Origin: Scatophagus argus | Taxonomy: Eukaryota; Chordata; Actinopteri; Scatophagidae | Direction: 5' to 3' | NCBI RefSeq assembly: GCF_020382885.2 | Contig: NC_058496.1 | Location: 24,532,501 to 24,596,500, forward strand | DNA length: 64,000 nucleotides | Shown: piece by piece, positions 13,162-25,063 of the stretch | Numbering within the stretch: position 1 is the stretch's first letter | Layout: every line of letters starts with the position of its first letter | Translations under genes and position numbers: made by a program | The notes under the pieces: model-generated | Database searches by the model: none | The model's input: only the letters and a program-made list of their open reading frames with translations | Told to the model about the DNA's origin: nothing

Positions 13162-15994
13162 CACTGACAATTGTGACATGACACACACCTTGCCTTTTTC
13201 TTCAAAAATGCCAAATAAGGAAAAGTAACGTCTGAGGAGCCGTTTGTTTGTTTGTTTGTGTCTCCTGTGAAGACATGTTGCTGACGTGGGTATTTGACAG
13301 CACATGGTCTTATTTGTGTTCACTTTTTATAGCATCACTTGAACGTTTTCTGCATTTTCCTCAAACCAAAACAGCTGAAAAATGCTTAAAAATTATGAAT
13401 TTTATCACATAATTTCCTGATACTAAAACTCGTCTCTCCTTTGTTTTAGCCTTCTTCACCACCAGACAACAGGTCAAGGTTTGGATTTAAACGATGTTGT
13501 TTTGAATGATAAACAAAAGGATAACAACATAAACAAGGAGAGTTGAGCTGAGTCGACAGGTAACCCAGCAGGAACAGCTGATAGTCAAAGTGAGCAAAGT
13601 GAAAACAAAGAGGCAGCACACTGTGCGTCTCTGGTAACCACGAACAGGAAGAAGAGCGTCCAGACAAAAGACTCCACTGAATCTAACCACAAAAACAACG
13701 CATTTATGACACATCATGCGTTTTAACGGCAATTTCTACATTCTGAAAAAGTTCATCTTGACATTACAGTCTTTTGCAACATCTCTCCTTCCTCTTTTCT
13801 CACCCATCTACTCTTCTCTATGTGTTTATTTCCAACAAAGAGCACGACGCCAGCTCAAGTGCAACAGTGTCGCTGTGCTGGCAGCTTTATGTTGTTTGTC
13901 CGAGCCTGATGCAGTCTGTGATTCACTAGAATCATGTTTGCTGCTTTACTTTCAGTTTTTTGTTTTTTTTTTTAGGTAAACGTTGCACTGCTGCTGTACT
14001 CACCACCTGGATCAGATCTGAGCAAAACGCAGCTTGGTGGAAAACTGCTTGCTGGAGAAAGAGAGAGGTGTTTTGTTGAGGGATGTTTTTTTTGTTTTTT
14101 TTAGTTAAATAAATGATTGTCGTCGTCCCAGGCTCTGGTCCATGGGTGATGCTGCCAGATGGGAACTTATTGTTGTGTCCTTTGGGTGCTGACGGATCTC
14201 ATTTTTCCCAACACGGGCTTTTGTTGTGTCTTTTGTGTGCGTAATGGACTGGCCTGGTTACTTTGGTACGGAAACGTCACCACGTGGGAGGGAGATTGAA
14301 CTAAGAACGACAGCCAAACTGGCCAATTGGTGGCTCCGCTGCCTTCAGGGTCCCGTGGGAAAGATGGAAACCAGGTTGAGAGAAGTAATTAGGTAGAAAT
14401 AACATCCTTTATTTATTTAATCATTGAACATTCCATTAATTTAATGTTTTAGTGATATTGTAGCTCACGCATTATTGCATATGTTATTTGTTATCTTCTA
14501 CTTGTTTTCCCACCACCTGATAAAAGCATATCTGAGTTTTATTGTTTCCCATGTGTGTTTCACATCAGCCTTCAGGTTGTTCATTTAGGCGAGTCATTTT
14601 TTTTCAAATTAATTAGTTTAAAATGGAGGTCAAGATATTTTAGAAGTAGAAGTTCCAAACACATCTATTTGTTGCCTCTAGTGTTTATTCTGCTGTAAAA
14701 CACTAACTCAAACTTATCACATATATTGAGGGTGTGGGCGTGACAAAGTTGAAAATTATTTATTACAAGAAACAAATTAAATGATATAAGTTAGTTTCAG
14801 AAAAAAAATCAAAGCTTTAAAAGTTATTGTTTTGTTACTGCAGAAGAATTATTTCCCATGCTGCTGAACGCGCCACTGCGGGGAGGAGGGAGCCCACAAA
14901 TACCCGGATGTGTAAATAAATACAAGATGAGAATCTGAATCTGACTGTTCTTTCTCTCATATGAAAAATACTAGTTTTTGTTTCTCACACTTGCAGCTTT
15001 CTGTATTAACTAAAGGCAGAGTTATATTTGCTTTCAGCGCGTTTTCGACACATTTTCACTTAAATTACCAGTTGCATGAGAAATTATTAATAAAAGAATG
15101 TGGATGTGCCATTATGGGCAATGGTGTTATTATCCTTTCCGAAAAGGAAACCTGACAGGTTTCATGAGGTTACAAAAACAAAGAAAACATACCGTCTCAT
15201 ACTGTCTGGACGTCATGCGGGAGTAGAAGCACACACAAAGCAGGGAAACATCAACATAAGCCATAACTGAACACCACAGAAACACTTTGAGAGTATTATT
15301 GGATGATATTTCCTGAAAAACACACAGTGAAGTTTTGCGCCAATACAAGCCTGCCCCCATTAGTTAATTTTAGAAACAGATCAATAGTTCCTTGAGCATT
15401 TCTTTAGGCATGTGAGACAATACTAGAATTGTTATTTTAGAATAAGTAAAATCAGCTTCCTGCTCGCCCGCACCACCTTCTCTACATCACCCTGCTGCTA
15501 CACCGTTTATATGTCAATGCTGCATCAATCTGATGTGGAATGAATCCACAGCTGGAATACAATCTCATGAATTGCATATTTTTTTTTAAAAAAAATCTTA
15601 AAATACAACATGAATATGGTACCTACCCCAAACACAAATGCCTGCACTCGTCCTACCCTTGTTGTCCTGGCGTCGAGGACGCGCGTCAACAGCGATTCAT
15701 GGATTGTTTTTTTGTTTCCTGCCTTTCATTAAAAAAAATCAAAAAAACGTTGACAACGCAGCATGAGCCATACATGTTATGTTGCAATACCTAGAAACCC
15801 TCAGATGTGTTGCTTCACCATTAGGATGCATGTAAACACAACATTGCACATCGCAGCTTCCCTCAGAGGTGAAGGCTGTGTGCGCGTGAGCGTTATGAAA
15901 TCCATCCTTTCCCTGTGTTTTTGTCCCCTGTTCACGTGGCATCATAAGCCCCCCCAAAAACTGACCGAGATCTGCAGCCAAAGAGGCGCACAGA

Positions 15995-16026
15995 TGACGA
16001 CGACGACGATGATGATGATGATGGTG
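15995..16026. repeat. (GAC/GAT)n trinucleotide microsatellite
   Basis: A run of gac units passes into gat units. It produces the artefactual poly-Asp, poly-Met or poly-His stretches seen in short open frames here. Confidence 0.85.
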
Positions 16027-16761
16027 ACCATAACAGAGATAGCGCAAACTGAGCTGAAAAGATCTGCACGTCAGGGCTTTTGCTCTTGAATGTAACTCGA
16101 AGATCAAATTGCAAAACGTGTCTCATTAAAGGAGACACTGTAACCCTGTAATTATTGTAAGCGGGTTGTTTTAGGCATTTAACGATATGAAACCTACAGA
16201 AGTGTCATCCCGGAGGAGCAGGGAATGAAAAATTGTCTATAACCACGACATAAATACCACACTTTAAGTTTCTAGATGTTCTAGATTCTAGGTATTAAAC
16301 AGAACAATGCACATTTCATTAGATTGGTACTTAAATATTTACGTGATTTCCATGCATAGTTTGGTGGGTCTGCATGGATCTTGCAACAAAAGAAGCCTAA
16401 TCCTGTGATCCGTTTAAGTATGATGAAATATAAACTATCAATTCCTGGTTGCAAGAGGAAACAAACATAAAACACCATAAAGTCTTAACAGCTGCAAACT
16501 CACTACACACAGCCACACTCTAAAGTTTTCTAAGGGGACATAGATGAAGTTATTACAGTGATTTTACTTAAAAAAAACACCCGTGTCCTCCAGTAGGTCA
16601 TTAGCTCTCCACTCACCCTAATAACACTTTGCCTTCCCCCCATCGGAAACAAAAAACAGCCCGGTGAAGTAATTTGTTTCTCCGCTGGAACTGTGAAAAA
16701 GTCCGATGTTGGTATAAAAAAGAATAAATAAAGACACCGTCACAGTCCCATACGGGATAAA

Positions 16762-16763
<2 letters not shown>

Positions 16764-16793
<30 letters not shown>
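16764..16793. repeat. (CAG)10 trinucleotide repeat
   Basis: Ten uninterrupted CAG units on the plus strand read as CTG on the minus strand. The tract lies about 280 bp downstream of a minus-strand TATA-like box, so it could be inside the YPEL1 5'-UTR exon or at the start of its first intron. It is not in a supported coding frame. Confidence 0.95.
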
Positions 16794-16794
<1 letters not shown>

Positions 16795-17041
16795 TTGTTT
16801 AGGTTGGGCCGATTGCCATTAAAAAGTCTCCAAACACATCAAATCTCCTCGGTGGATCTTCACTGCCTTCATGAACCAATGACTTCCCGCGTTAAACCGT
16901 GAAATCTGTAGGATAACTCCGTGGGTCCGGCTTGAATAGAGTCCCATCTGTGAATTGGATCAGAGTGTGTGCATGTCGGAGCAGCTTGCAGCCTTTTGAA
17001 GGATTTTAACCCCTATACCTTTAGCTTTCCGACATCAGCGG

Positions 17042-17081
17042 CAGGACAGGCCGAGCTGTCCTGTCTGCGGCCTTATTTATA
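17042..17081 (-). promoter_or_regulatory. Candidate TATA-type core promoter pointing left, possibly YPEL1
   Basis: On the minus strand a TATAAATA box (plus 17074-17081) is followed, about 25-30 nt downstream where initiation would be expected, by a short inverted repeat: caggacag at 17042-17049 and ctgtcctg at 17056-17063. The surrounding 16.85-17.1 kb is more CpG-rich than its neighbours. The orientation and position suit the YPEL1 5' end, but no splice donor was securely assigned, so the link is inference. Confidence 0.4.
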
Positions 17082-17889
17082 CTGAAATCCTAATTAGCTC
17101 TGTGATGCGCAGCGCTCTTTGAATAATTCAGAAATAACTTCACGACCGTGAATCTATTGCGTGAGACTGTCCGATGTGTTTTAATGTAGTTAAATTCTCG
17201 CTGGAATGAATTGCGCTAGCGGATTTATGCCTAAAACATAAACAAACAGTGAAAACGGTGTTTTATTTCAACTACCGATGTTGCCTTTAAAGGCTGCTGG
17301 AAATAAGAGAGTTGAGAATTCAGCGCAAAAGAGCATCCACGTGGAACATGTCAAATTAACAAATAAATAAATAAAATAAAAACATAAATGTCTACCTAAC
17401 CAGTTCAGTTGTTTACGTTTCACGATCACGTTTTCTTTCTATAACCAGAAAACATCCACAAGCAAAACTAAGAACAAAGCTGTTACAGTCGCGTGCACAC
17501 TTTTTTCAGTGTCTCAGTTTTACATGGGAGAAAAGTAGCCTGATGACTCGTATTTTAGGCTTTTAAATCAGTCTGGAAACTTAAATTACAATTTGTCACG
17601 AATGATTTACGTGGATTTATTTATTTTATTTCCTTAGGGGTTGACGCAGAAATTATTGACGTCATTGTCAACAGCTGCCAATACTGTTTGTTGTGTACAT
17701 AACGAAAACTTTTCATGTTTTTGTTTTCGTTATTCAGCTTTTACTTGTTACGTAGCTTTAAAAGCCTCCCAGAATTTTAAAACAAAGTCTGCTGAATACC
17801 GTTTAGCTGCTACTTCCGACCACAACAACTCTAAAATTTGAACCAAGAAGAGGTACGTAAATGCAGCAGCAGCCTAGCTACACTGCCGG

Positions 17890-18130
17890 TTCTACAAATA
17901 GCGTCCAATCGGAGAGAAGAAGAATCTCAACCTGACAAATGCGATGTGACGGAGGGTGGGGCTAGATGTCCACAGCCAATCAGCTCGAGGTCAGACTTTG
18001 GACCGCGCGCTCGCGTGGCTAAGGATTGTTTTTGGCTGTGCGCGCCACCGACACTGACGCGTGCCAAAAGCTGTCTACCGTCTACCCATGGCGCGCATGC
18101 GTGGCCGCATTGCAAGCACGTGGTCAAGAA
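17890..18130. promoter_or_regulatory. CpG-rich promoter-like region with two CCAAT boxes, a GC box and an NRF1-type motif
   Basis: This 240-bp island of CpG-rich DNA stands out against AT-rich flanks. It contains ccaat at 17905-17909 and 17976-17980, a gggtggggc Sp/KLF-type box near 17954, clustered gcgcgc dinucleotides, and an NRF1-like gcgcatgcgt at 18093-18102. That is the usual make-up of a housekeeping, possibly bidirectional vertebrate promoter. It may be the main or alternative YPEL1 promoter. The open reading frames across it have no family resemblance and are probably by-products of GC content. Confidence 0.45.
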
Positions 18131-19459
18131 GAGCAAGTAAACAAACGCCCCCCAAAATCGATACAGTTGATTGATGTTTTATACTGGTGTTCACTGTATT
18201 TGTATCATACATATTAATGTCGCGGTTAAAACCAGTTAAAGTTTTTTTTGGGATCATTTCTCACACACTACAATTTTGAAGCAGTTTACTTTTTAAAATA
18301 ATTTTGGCAGTTTCTTTTATCTATATACATGATATTTTTTAAATTTGATTTAAATACTAAATTTATAAAGTAAGTAGGTCAAAATGTGTATATATGTTGT
18401 AGTTTAATGCATTAATATATGCGGATTTACCCTGCTTCTTAAAAGGAGGCTCATGTTCACTGCTGTATTAAATAGGAAAACAGGGTCCAATATATTGACA
18501 CGATCAACTCACGTTAGCTTCAGTTTCTTATAATCAAAGGAAATGCATGGAATTCTGACCTTGTTTTGACTTCTACGCTCCAATAGTGAATGACATGATT
18601 TAGACTGCTTACTGGACAAAGGAGACTGCAGTAGGCTATATAGTATATCATTTGCCGGTACAACAGCGCCCCCTGAATGACACAACGAATACAATACTTA
18701 TTACTCAATTAGCATTTATCCTATTTATTATTTATCCAGTCTATTGAGTATTGTTGCGTATATTGATGTGCATTTTTGTTGAAATTTAGCCTTTAAAACT
18801 TCAAAATGCTTATCAAGATTTACTTTATCATATCAGTGCTTCCTTTTCTAGTTACTGGAATCATCATCATTGCAGCAGCACTAAAAACTGACCTGGTGGT
18901 CACTTTTGACTGGATAAATGCTCTGATAATGAACATACAGATTTTTTTCTAGTGATACTGACAAAGAAACTGTATTTAATGTGGAGTGGTCATAGCCACT
19001 ACCCAGTGTGCTAAATATGGACAGTAACCACACTGGTATTGATCCAGGACTGAAACATAGTTAATAATAAAGTAAGTACACAAGTGAACCACAGTATGCA
19101 GGATTGTTGGGATTTTTCTTACACAGCATTTGACTTGTCCTTATATTTTTATTTTTAAAGAGGTATCATTGTCCATTGTGTGCAGTTTCATGCTGAAACT
19201 TTTACTAAGAATTTAATGAAAATTCTGTGCATAAAAGGTATGAAGTGAGATCTATAGTTGTGTAAAATAAAACCTTTAAAAGTTCTAGGTTCTCTGTAGC
19301 TTTGTGGTAAAATTGTGACCTTAGAAACATTTAAATTAAAGGAGAAATTTGGCTGAGGGAAGAAGAAGAATCTTGCATTTTCTGAACATTTGTTCCTCAG
19401 ACCTTCATCAGGTACAAGTTGTGTATTCAAACAGCCCTCGGAGCATATACACCACATAG

Positions 19460-19548
19460 ACAACTTCTTGTGGAAAGTCTTCCCAGAAGAGTGGAAGCTG
19501 TTAAAGCTGCAAAGCTGTGTGGTGGCCCAATACTTTTGTCTATATAGT
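19460..19548 (+). mobile_element. Tc1-like DNA transposon, 3' remnant
   Basis: The sequence from ttgtggaaagtcttcccaga through to a terminal block ending ttttgtctatatag followed by ta looks like the 3' end of a Tc1/mariner element: the last transposase codons, then the right terminal inverted repeat whose complement begins cactatatag. The same fragment (ttgtggaaag then cttcccagaagagtg) is present on the minus strand near 48230-48260, so both belong to one family. No reading frame survives. Confidence 0.65.
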
Positions 19549-19643
19549 ATATGTACATATGTAAGCCAGGAAAAACACACCAGTGAAGATTTTTTTTTCT
19601 TTTTCTGGATCCTATGTACTTGCCAATAAGAGTTTTTAGTGTA

Positions 19644-19680
19644 CAAGACTTGAAAAGACAACAGGTCTTTTCAAGTCTTG
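19644..19680. repeat. Perfect foldback: 16-bp arms, 5-nt loop
   Basis: Arms caagacttgaaaagac (19644-19659) and gtcttttcaagtcttg (19665-19680) are exact reverse complements around aacag. A further 7-bp pair (taagagt / actctta) lies outside, so the structure may extend to about 19627-19696. It sits about 100 bp beyond the Tc1 remnant. It has no poly-T tail and no gene just upstream, so it is unlikely to be a terminator. Confidence 0.85.
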
Positions 19681-22600
19681 CATGGGGCACTCTTAATTTA
19701 GGACATAATTTTACTTAACATACTCCTTGTGCTTGAGATTTATAAATACTAAAGACAGCAAACAGCTTGATAAAAACTTTGTCTCCTGTAAAACATTTGA
19801 GATATTATTTTATGACTTCTTAAGAAATATTTCTGACATTTCAGGAAATCCACTTGCTCACTTTCTTACCAAAATGGGGCTGAGAAGGATGGCACCAGAG
19901 TTATTTCTGTCTGGTGAACATGAAGCTTAAACCAGAAGACAGTGAATGTAGAATAAAGACTGGAAACAACGTGAAGCAACTTCCTGAAGCTTTGTTGTCC
20001 AGGAAGTCATTTGCTTCCAGACATAACAAAATAAGGTAAGGTGTGAAGAGCTGGATTTCATTAACTTGAGAAAAAGCCACGCTAGCATTTACCCCTGCTT
20101 CCAGTCTTAATGTTAAGAGGCTGTTGGCTGTGAGGGTGCCATCAGTCATCTCATGTCACTCTTACCAAAAAAACAAAACACAAAAAAATTCCCCTGAAGT
20201 CAAACTATTACGTTACGTTTAAGAAAATACCACTGCAAAATGAAAAAGGGGCAAAGAATAATAACTACACTTCATATTCTGGAGTTATACACCATTTTTA
20301 TTAAGAATGCTCATTCTTCTCATTAAACACATTTAACTGTATACTGTGTTGCTCCAAGAAACTTTTATTTTGCAATTCCATATGTAATGATAGATGCTGA
20401 CAGCAGGTAAAGTCATCTCTAATGCTTCTCAAAATCTGTGTTGTGGTTTCTAGCACTTGGGCTTACAAAGAGGCTTCAGAGATGTTAATGAAGGTACAGT
20501 GTTTTTAATGAACATCTATTTAAAGGTCATGGCAGGGTTGCCAGAAAAAGAAAAGAAAAAAAACATTGAAAAACAGATTTTCAAAGTGGCAGTCAGTCTT
20601 TAATAACAGCAAACGCTTCGTTCAAGTCAAATCCTTCACACGACAGCAAAATAAGACTGACCAATCAATTCAAACAAATTCTATGGCAGGTCAAACAGGA
20701 AACTTTAAAACACAACCAAGGATCTTTTTTTTTTTTTCCTCTGTCAGAAATGTACTACACAATAATAGGTTTATACTGATCAAAACATACAGAGTGAAGT
20801 AGTTCCACTGGAGACAACTCAAACAAGATTAGTGTCCGATAGAAACAAAACATTCATTTTACAATAAAAATATCTGCACAAAAACATCAAAAAAAAAAAA
20901 AAAAAAGAGGCTCAAGGAAAAAGGGCAACGCAAAAAAAAAAAATATATATAAATGTTTGCTTTTCATCTTTTCAATACAGTCACAAATCACACAGCTGTG
21001 GCAACAAATCTCTTTAAAATTTACATAACTGAAAGATAAGGAGACCCACCCCCAATCCCTCCCACCCCCTGACTTGATTGTGTTCATTTTTAAGAGCGTA
21101 TACTGCGATTACAACGGATTCCTGACTAAACAAAAGCTGCACATCAAATCTTGGATATCAAGACTATCAAAAAAGGCACAAACAGACAGGTTGCACAAAG
21201 AACTCAGCAGAAGCTTGTTTATACAACTAATCCCAGTAAGGTTTCCAGTGCCCTTATTGTTCTAACCAAACCCCCCAAAAAAGACTATCTACAAGTAAGT
21301 CAAGTCCTGGCAGGCACCTCGGATTACAAGTCCCATTCCAACTACTGTAGAAGCAAGTGCATTTAATAATCGTGTTACAGATGGGTGTATACAGCGAGTG
21401 TGAGGAGTACTGGGACAGAAGAGTTTTTACCTCACGTTAAACATCTGCTCAGGTGAAATCTGTGAGTGCAAAAACTGCCATTTCTGCAGTGGAGTTTTGG
21501 TCAAACATTTTAGTCATCAGATGTGTTAAATCTCTGAAAACAGAACCAAAAAAACTAGTTTTTTCGGTTGTGTGCAGAGAGGGGACTTACGTTTTCATAG
21601 ATCTGGATGATATATTTTTTTTTTTTTTGGCAGCACTTTATTTTTACAGATCCATCATCTTCAAGTATTTTCATTTGGAAGTTTCCTGTAGAGAACTATG
21701 CAATTTGGCACTAATTATATTGAATTTATTCTATTGAGTTAAATGATTTTGAGAGTTTGTCATTTATTATTGAAATTGTATTTTATGTTTGCATGGAAAC
21801 AAATTTCAAATTTTTGTTCATCTGAACAACATCTGATCAACATAAAATAATTACGCAGGTCATTTACAGGGATTTGTAGATTTCATATCACTGTCAGCTT
21901 AATATCTCTGGGTTTCGGGCCAATCCCAGCACTTCCTCTATACCAAAGGATGAATCATAAAAATAATGAACAGATTAAATGACGATGGAAATAATTCTTT
22001 GTTGTAGCTCAACTGAACATGGTCGGTAACTTGCATATAGTTAGTACCAAATTAAATAGCTTTTACCGTGCGATTTCATAGGAGTATTAAGAATGTACTG
22101 ACCCATAAAATAAGGCATTACTTGCTCATTATTTTCCAACAAATCCCGAACACCATCATGTGTCGGAAGGCTTGCTAGCTTACTTAGATAATTAAAGGTT
22201 AATCTGAAGTCTTAAAGAGCTAATTGATAACATCTGAAATCTTGATTTTGCTGACCTCCAGTGGTTTAACTTCTAATCTGGCAGTGATGCAGAAGTGTAG
22301 ACCAGGATATGTCGGTGCCGGAACATCATTGTTGGGTGTGGTCAGAGGTGCAACAGACTGACTGATTATGGCTTGAGTACTTTTCAGCAGAGCGTTAGCT
22401 TCCTTAGCCAAGACTATTCTACTCTGTTTCAGTCCAATATTATTTAGCCAGAACAAAAGAAAAACACAAAGTTAAACTGTGATTCTTTGGCTCTGTCCAC
22501 TGCGATTTAATTCAACCAGAGCAGCTCTGCCCTCAGAGAAATGTTAGTACAACTCAAACTTGCCTTTTGACAGGTATGAAAATGTAGAAGAAGAATCAAA

Positions 22601-23192
22601 AGTTGAGTTGAGCTACACTCATCTTCTGAATAAAATACAAAAACTGTGAGTATACAGCTCGCCCAATACTTCTGTCACAGACTGCATACATTGTCGTCAT
22701 CATTGGAACAAATAAAATCTGTCAAATCTTAGACCTCTCTAATTTCTCACTGTAAGTGCCAGATTCTTTAAGAATCTATCAAGGTAGACTTTGACTTTAA
22801 TCCACATCGAGATCCTATAGTGTCGTAAATAATACTCCCTTGTTTCATTCATAAGGTCACTGATGCAGTACTGTAATCTAACAAAAAGGCTAGGTATACC
22901 ATAAAAGTTCTATTTGAGGCCCACTTGTAAACAAACTAAAATGACAGCCATTAGATGCTGCAGTGATACTGCAATGACACAACACAGTTGGTTGATGAAG
23001 CCTCAGCGACTCTGGCATGCTAGTTTCCACCAATCTTTAAAGTCACAATTTCTTTCATTCGAAATTAAATCTTCAAATTCAACAGTCTTTAATCAGCAGT
23101 TGCTGACAAAAAAATAAAACTATGGTACTCTTTTTACTGCAGTTGTCTGCTGCTAATGACAATGCCAACCCAAATAAAAATGTGCAATTTAA

Positions 23193-23195
<3 letters not shown>

Positions 23196-23223
<28 letters not shown>
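23196..23223. repeat. Poly(A) tract, 28 A
   Basis: An uninterrupted A run on the plus strand continues as A-rich DNA to about 23250. It would read as poly(U) in a MAPK1 3'-UTR. It could also be the tail of a retroposed element, but I see no recognisable body upstream. Confidence 0.9.
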
Positions 23224-24117
23224 CCAAAAAAAAGAAAAAAACAAAAAGCATTTAATGTAGAAAAAAAGATCTTTAACATTTGGGTATTATTTCAACTGTA
23301 TCATGCCAGCATCTCATTTCCCAGGTTGAGGAAACAACATGTTTGTTGGTTTTTGTGATATAAATACAGATATATGGTTATTCTCCTATTTGCAACCACA
23401 ACAAGACGATCTTAACATGCAGATGGAGTTTGGAATAAACAAGGAGATTGTAATTCTTTAGACTTTAACAACAACGGAGACCAAATAAAAACAGACAAAG
23501 GGAACGCTGAAGCGAAATAAAGAAACGGGACAAAAAGCACCAAGTGAGTGGGAAGTGTGATATACCACAAAAGGTGGAACAGAAAGAGCCTGGGCGCACT
23601 CCCGGCGGATCTGCCTGGCTTGTGTGGCACTTAACATCGTCGTCTTTGTATACAGAGCTTATAACAGTCATGCAAAGGGCACAGTATTATTCTAACAAGG
23701 CGAGAGAGAGAGATTAACAGATAATGAAGAAAAGAAAGGAAAACATGAAAGAGGACAAAAAGGGAGGCACGACAACACTTCCTCCAGACGAGACAAGTTC
23801 TGTGTAATAACTGATTTCTTGTCCTGACGCAGTAAATTTTCCCCCATATGAAAAATATCATCCTGTACATACAGACTTGTATGAAATAAACAGACTTTTC
23901 CTTTAGTTTCTCATGGCTAAGGCAAAAATTGATGGCGAAAACCTTTCAAAGCACCTGTAATTTGGTGCATTTTTATACAACCTGACATCTTACTGAAGCC
24001 GATGAGAAATGAAAAATGGGTATTTTATGTTTTTAATGTAAGGAAAAAAGTTATAAATTCATCTGACTCCCCTTCTATCATCAACCTTGCCATTAAAATA
24101 TCTTAAGACTCTTTGGG

Positions 24118-24312
24118 CGATATATATACATACATATATAGATATCTATATCTATATATGTATATATATCTATATCTGTCTACATATATCGATATATATA
24201 TATATATCTCGATATATATATCTAGATATGTACAGATATAGATATATATACATATATATATGTATGTATGTGTGTGTGCATGTGTTTATATTTCTGTATA
24301 TATTTGCATTTG
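24118..24312. repeat. AT-rich (TA)n/(GATA-like) microsatellite
   Basis: Nearly 200 bp of alternating purine and pyrimidine are built from tata, gata and catata units, ending in tgtgtgtg. Open frames through it (strings of Ile, Tyr and Cys) are artefacts. Confidence 0.9.
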
Positions 24313-24806
24313 AACCTTGTGTGTGTTAAGGATTAAAATACAAGGTCTTTGTTAAAATACATATCCTCATCAACACTAAGTGATGGCTTGTGGCCCACAA
24401 AGTCTCTGGCTGATTATGTCATTCCATTGCATAAATCAGTTGATTTAATCTGTGTTTATCCTTTCTTCAAAGGGATAAAGAGAGAAGAAAGATCAAGGTA
24501 TCCCTTGTAACAGTGCGACAAAGGTTAGTTTAAAAAAAAACAAAAATCCAAAAAACCTTCTTTATGATGGATGATTCTTTTAAGTAATCTACTGTTGTTT
24601 GTGCAATGTAGGCAGAGTTATAACCACGACAGCTGCACCAAAAAACACAACTATCACTGTCATTCAACTGGACATAAAAGGTCTTGAATTGGAATAACCA
24701 GAGCCAAAATGCCTTTTGAAACACACAAAAACATTGTTTATCTTGGCTTAAAACGCAAAATCACCCCCAAACTGTAAGCTGTGACATGACCCCCCTGCCT
24801 CCCCCC

Positions 24807-24829
24807 AGAGAGAGAGAGAGAGAGAGAGA
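24807..24829. repeat. (GA)n microsatellite
   Basis: About eleven GA units are followed by a purine-rich tract to about 24860. Confidence 0.9.
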
Positions 24830-25063
24830 AAAGAAAAGAGAAAAAGAAAGAGACAGAGGATGATTGATTGATTCCTGATGCCATTCCTGAGCAAAGTGGA
24901 CTTGACGAGTGAGACCCAAGGAATCCAGATGATGTGGACAACAGGAGAGGAAAATAAAAACCAAATTTAAAAGAACAAAAAAAAAAACTAACCAAAATAT
25001 CACAGCAACAGTGTGGAGGCGCAGAGGAGCAGTGGCAACGCAGAAGCCAGTCCACAGAATCAT

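Larger units (their letters stand above)
8958..16700. other. Probable YPEL1 first intron
   Basis: There is no coding signature on either strand across this stretch. It holds (CA)n microsatellites at 13067-13082 and 13131-13161, a GAY-type trinucleotide run near 15997-16025 and otherwise AT-rich unique-looking sequence. Open frames here are unsupported by splice sites or family motifs. By position it is the intron between a 5'-UTR exon near 16.7-17.05 kb and the first coding exon. Confidence 0.45.
18131..20280. other. Spacer between YPEL1 and the MAPK1 3' end
   Basis: No supported gene is present. The stretch contains a CTCF-like motif at about 18664-18677, a Tc1-like 3' remnant (about 19460-19548) and a perfect foldback (19644-19680). 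The longest open frame on the minus strand here (157 codons) is low-complexity and runs through the transposon remnant. Confidence 0.6.
20281..25063 (-). other. mapk1: Probable long 3'-UTR exon of MAPK1
   Basis: The last coding exon of MAPK1 is followed by a strong donor, and the best candidate acceptor found (tctcctctccctccag on the minus strand, exon beginning at 25063) opens this stretch. It is non-coding, AT-rich and full of homopolymers: A28 at 23196-23223, and A runs near 20890 and 20930. Minus-strand AATAAA signals occur around 20295 and 20360, giving a possible end. Mammalian MAPK1 mRNAs also have very long 3'-UTRs. The exact limits are inference. Confidence 0.4.

Noticed and set aside
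15739-16107. Frames with poly-His, poly-Ser or poly-Met
   Set aside because: Caused by the GAC/GAT trinucleotide run; no protein family resemblance.
17838-18140. 100-codon plus-strand frame in CpG-rich DNA
   Set aside because: The composition is promoter-like and stop-poor because of GC content; no homologous family recognised.
19188-19661. 157-codon minus-strand open frame
   Set aside because: It runs through a Tc1 remnant and low-complexity A/T tracts, with no family motif and no splice support.
24087-24329. 80-codon frame of Ile/Tyr/Cys repeats
   Set aside because: Translation of the TA/GATA microsatellite.
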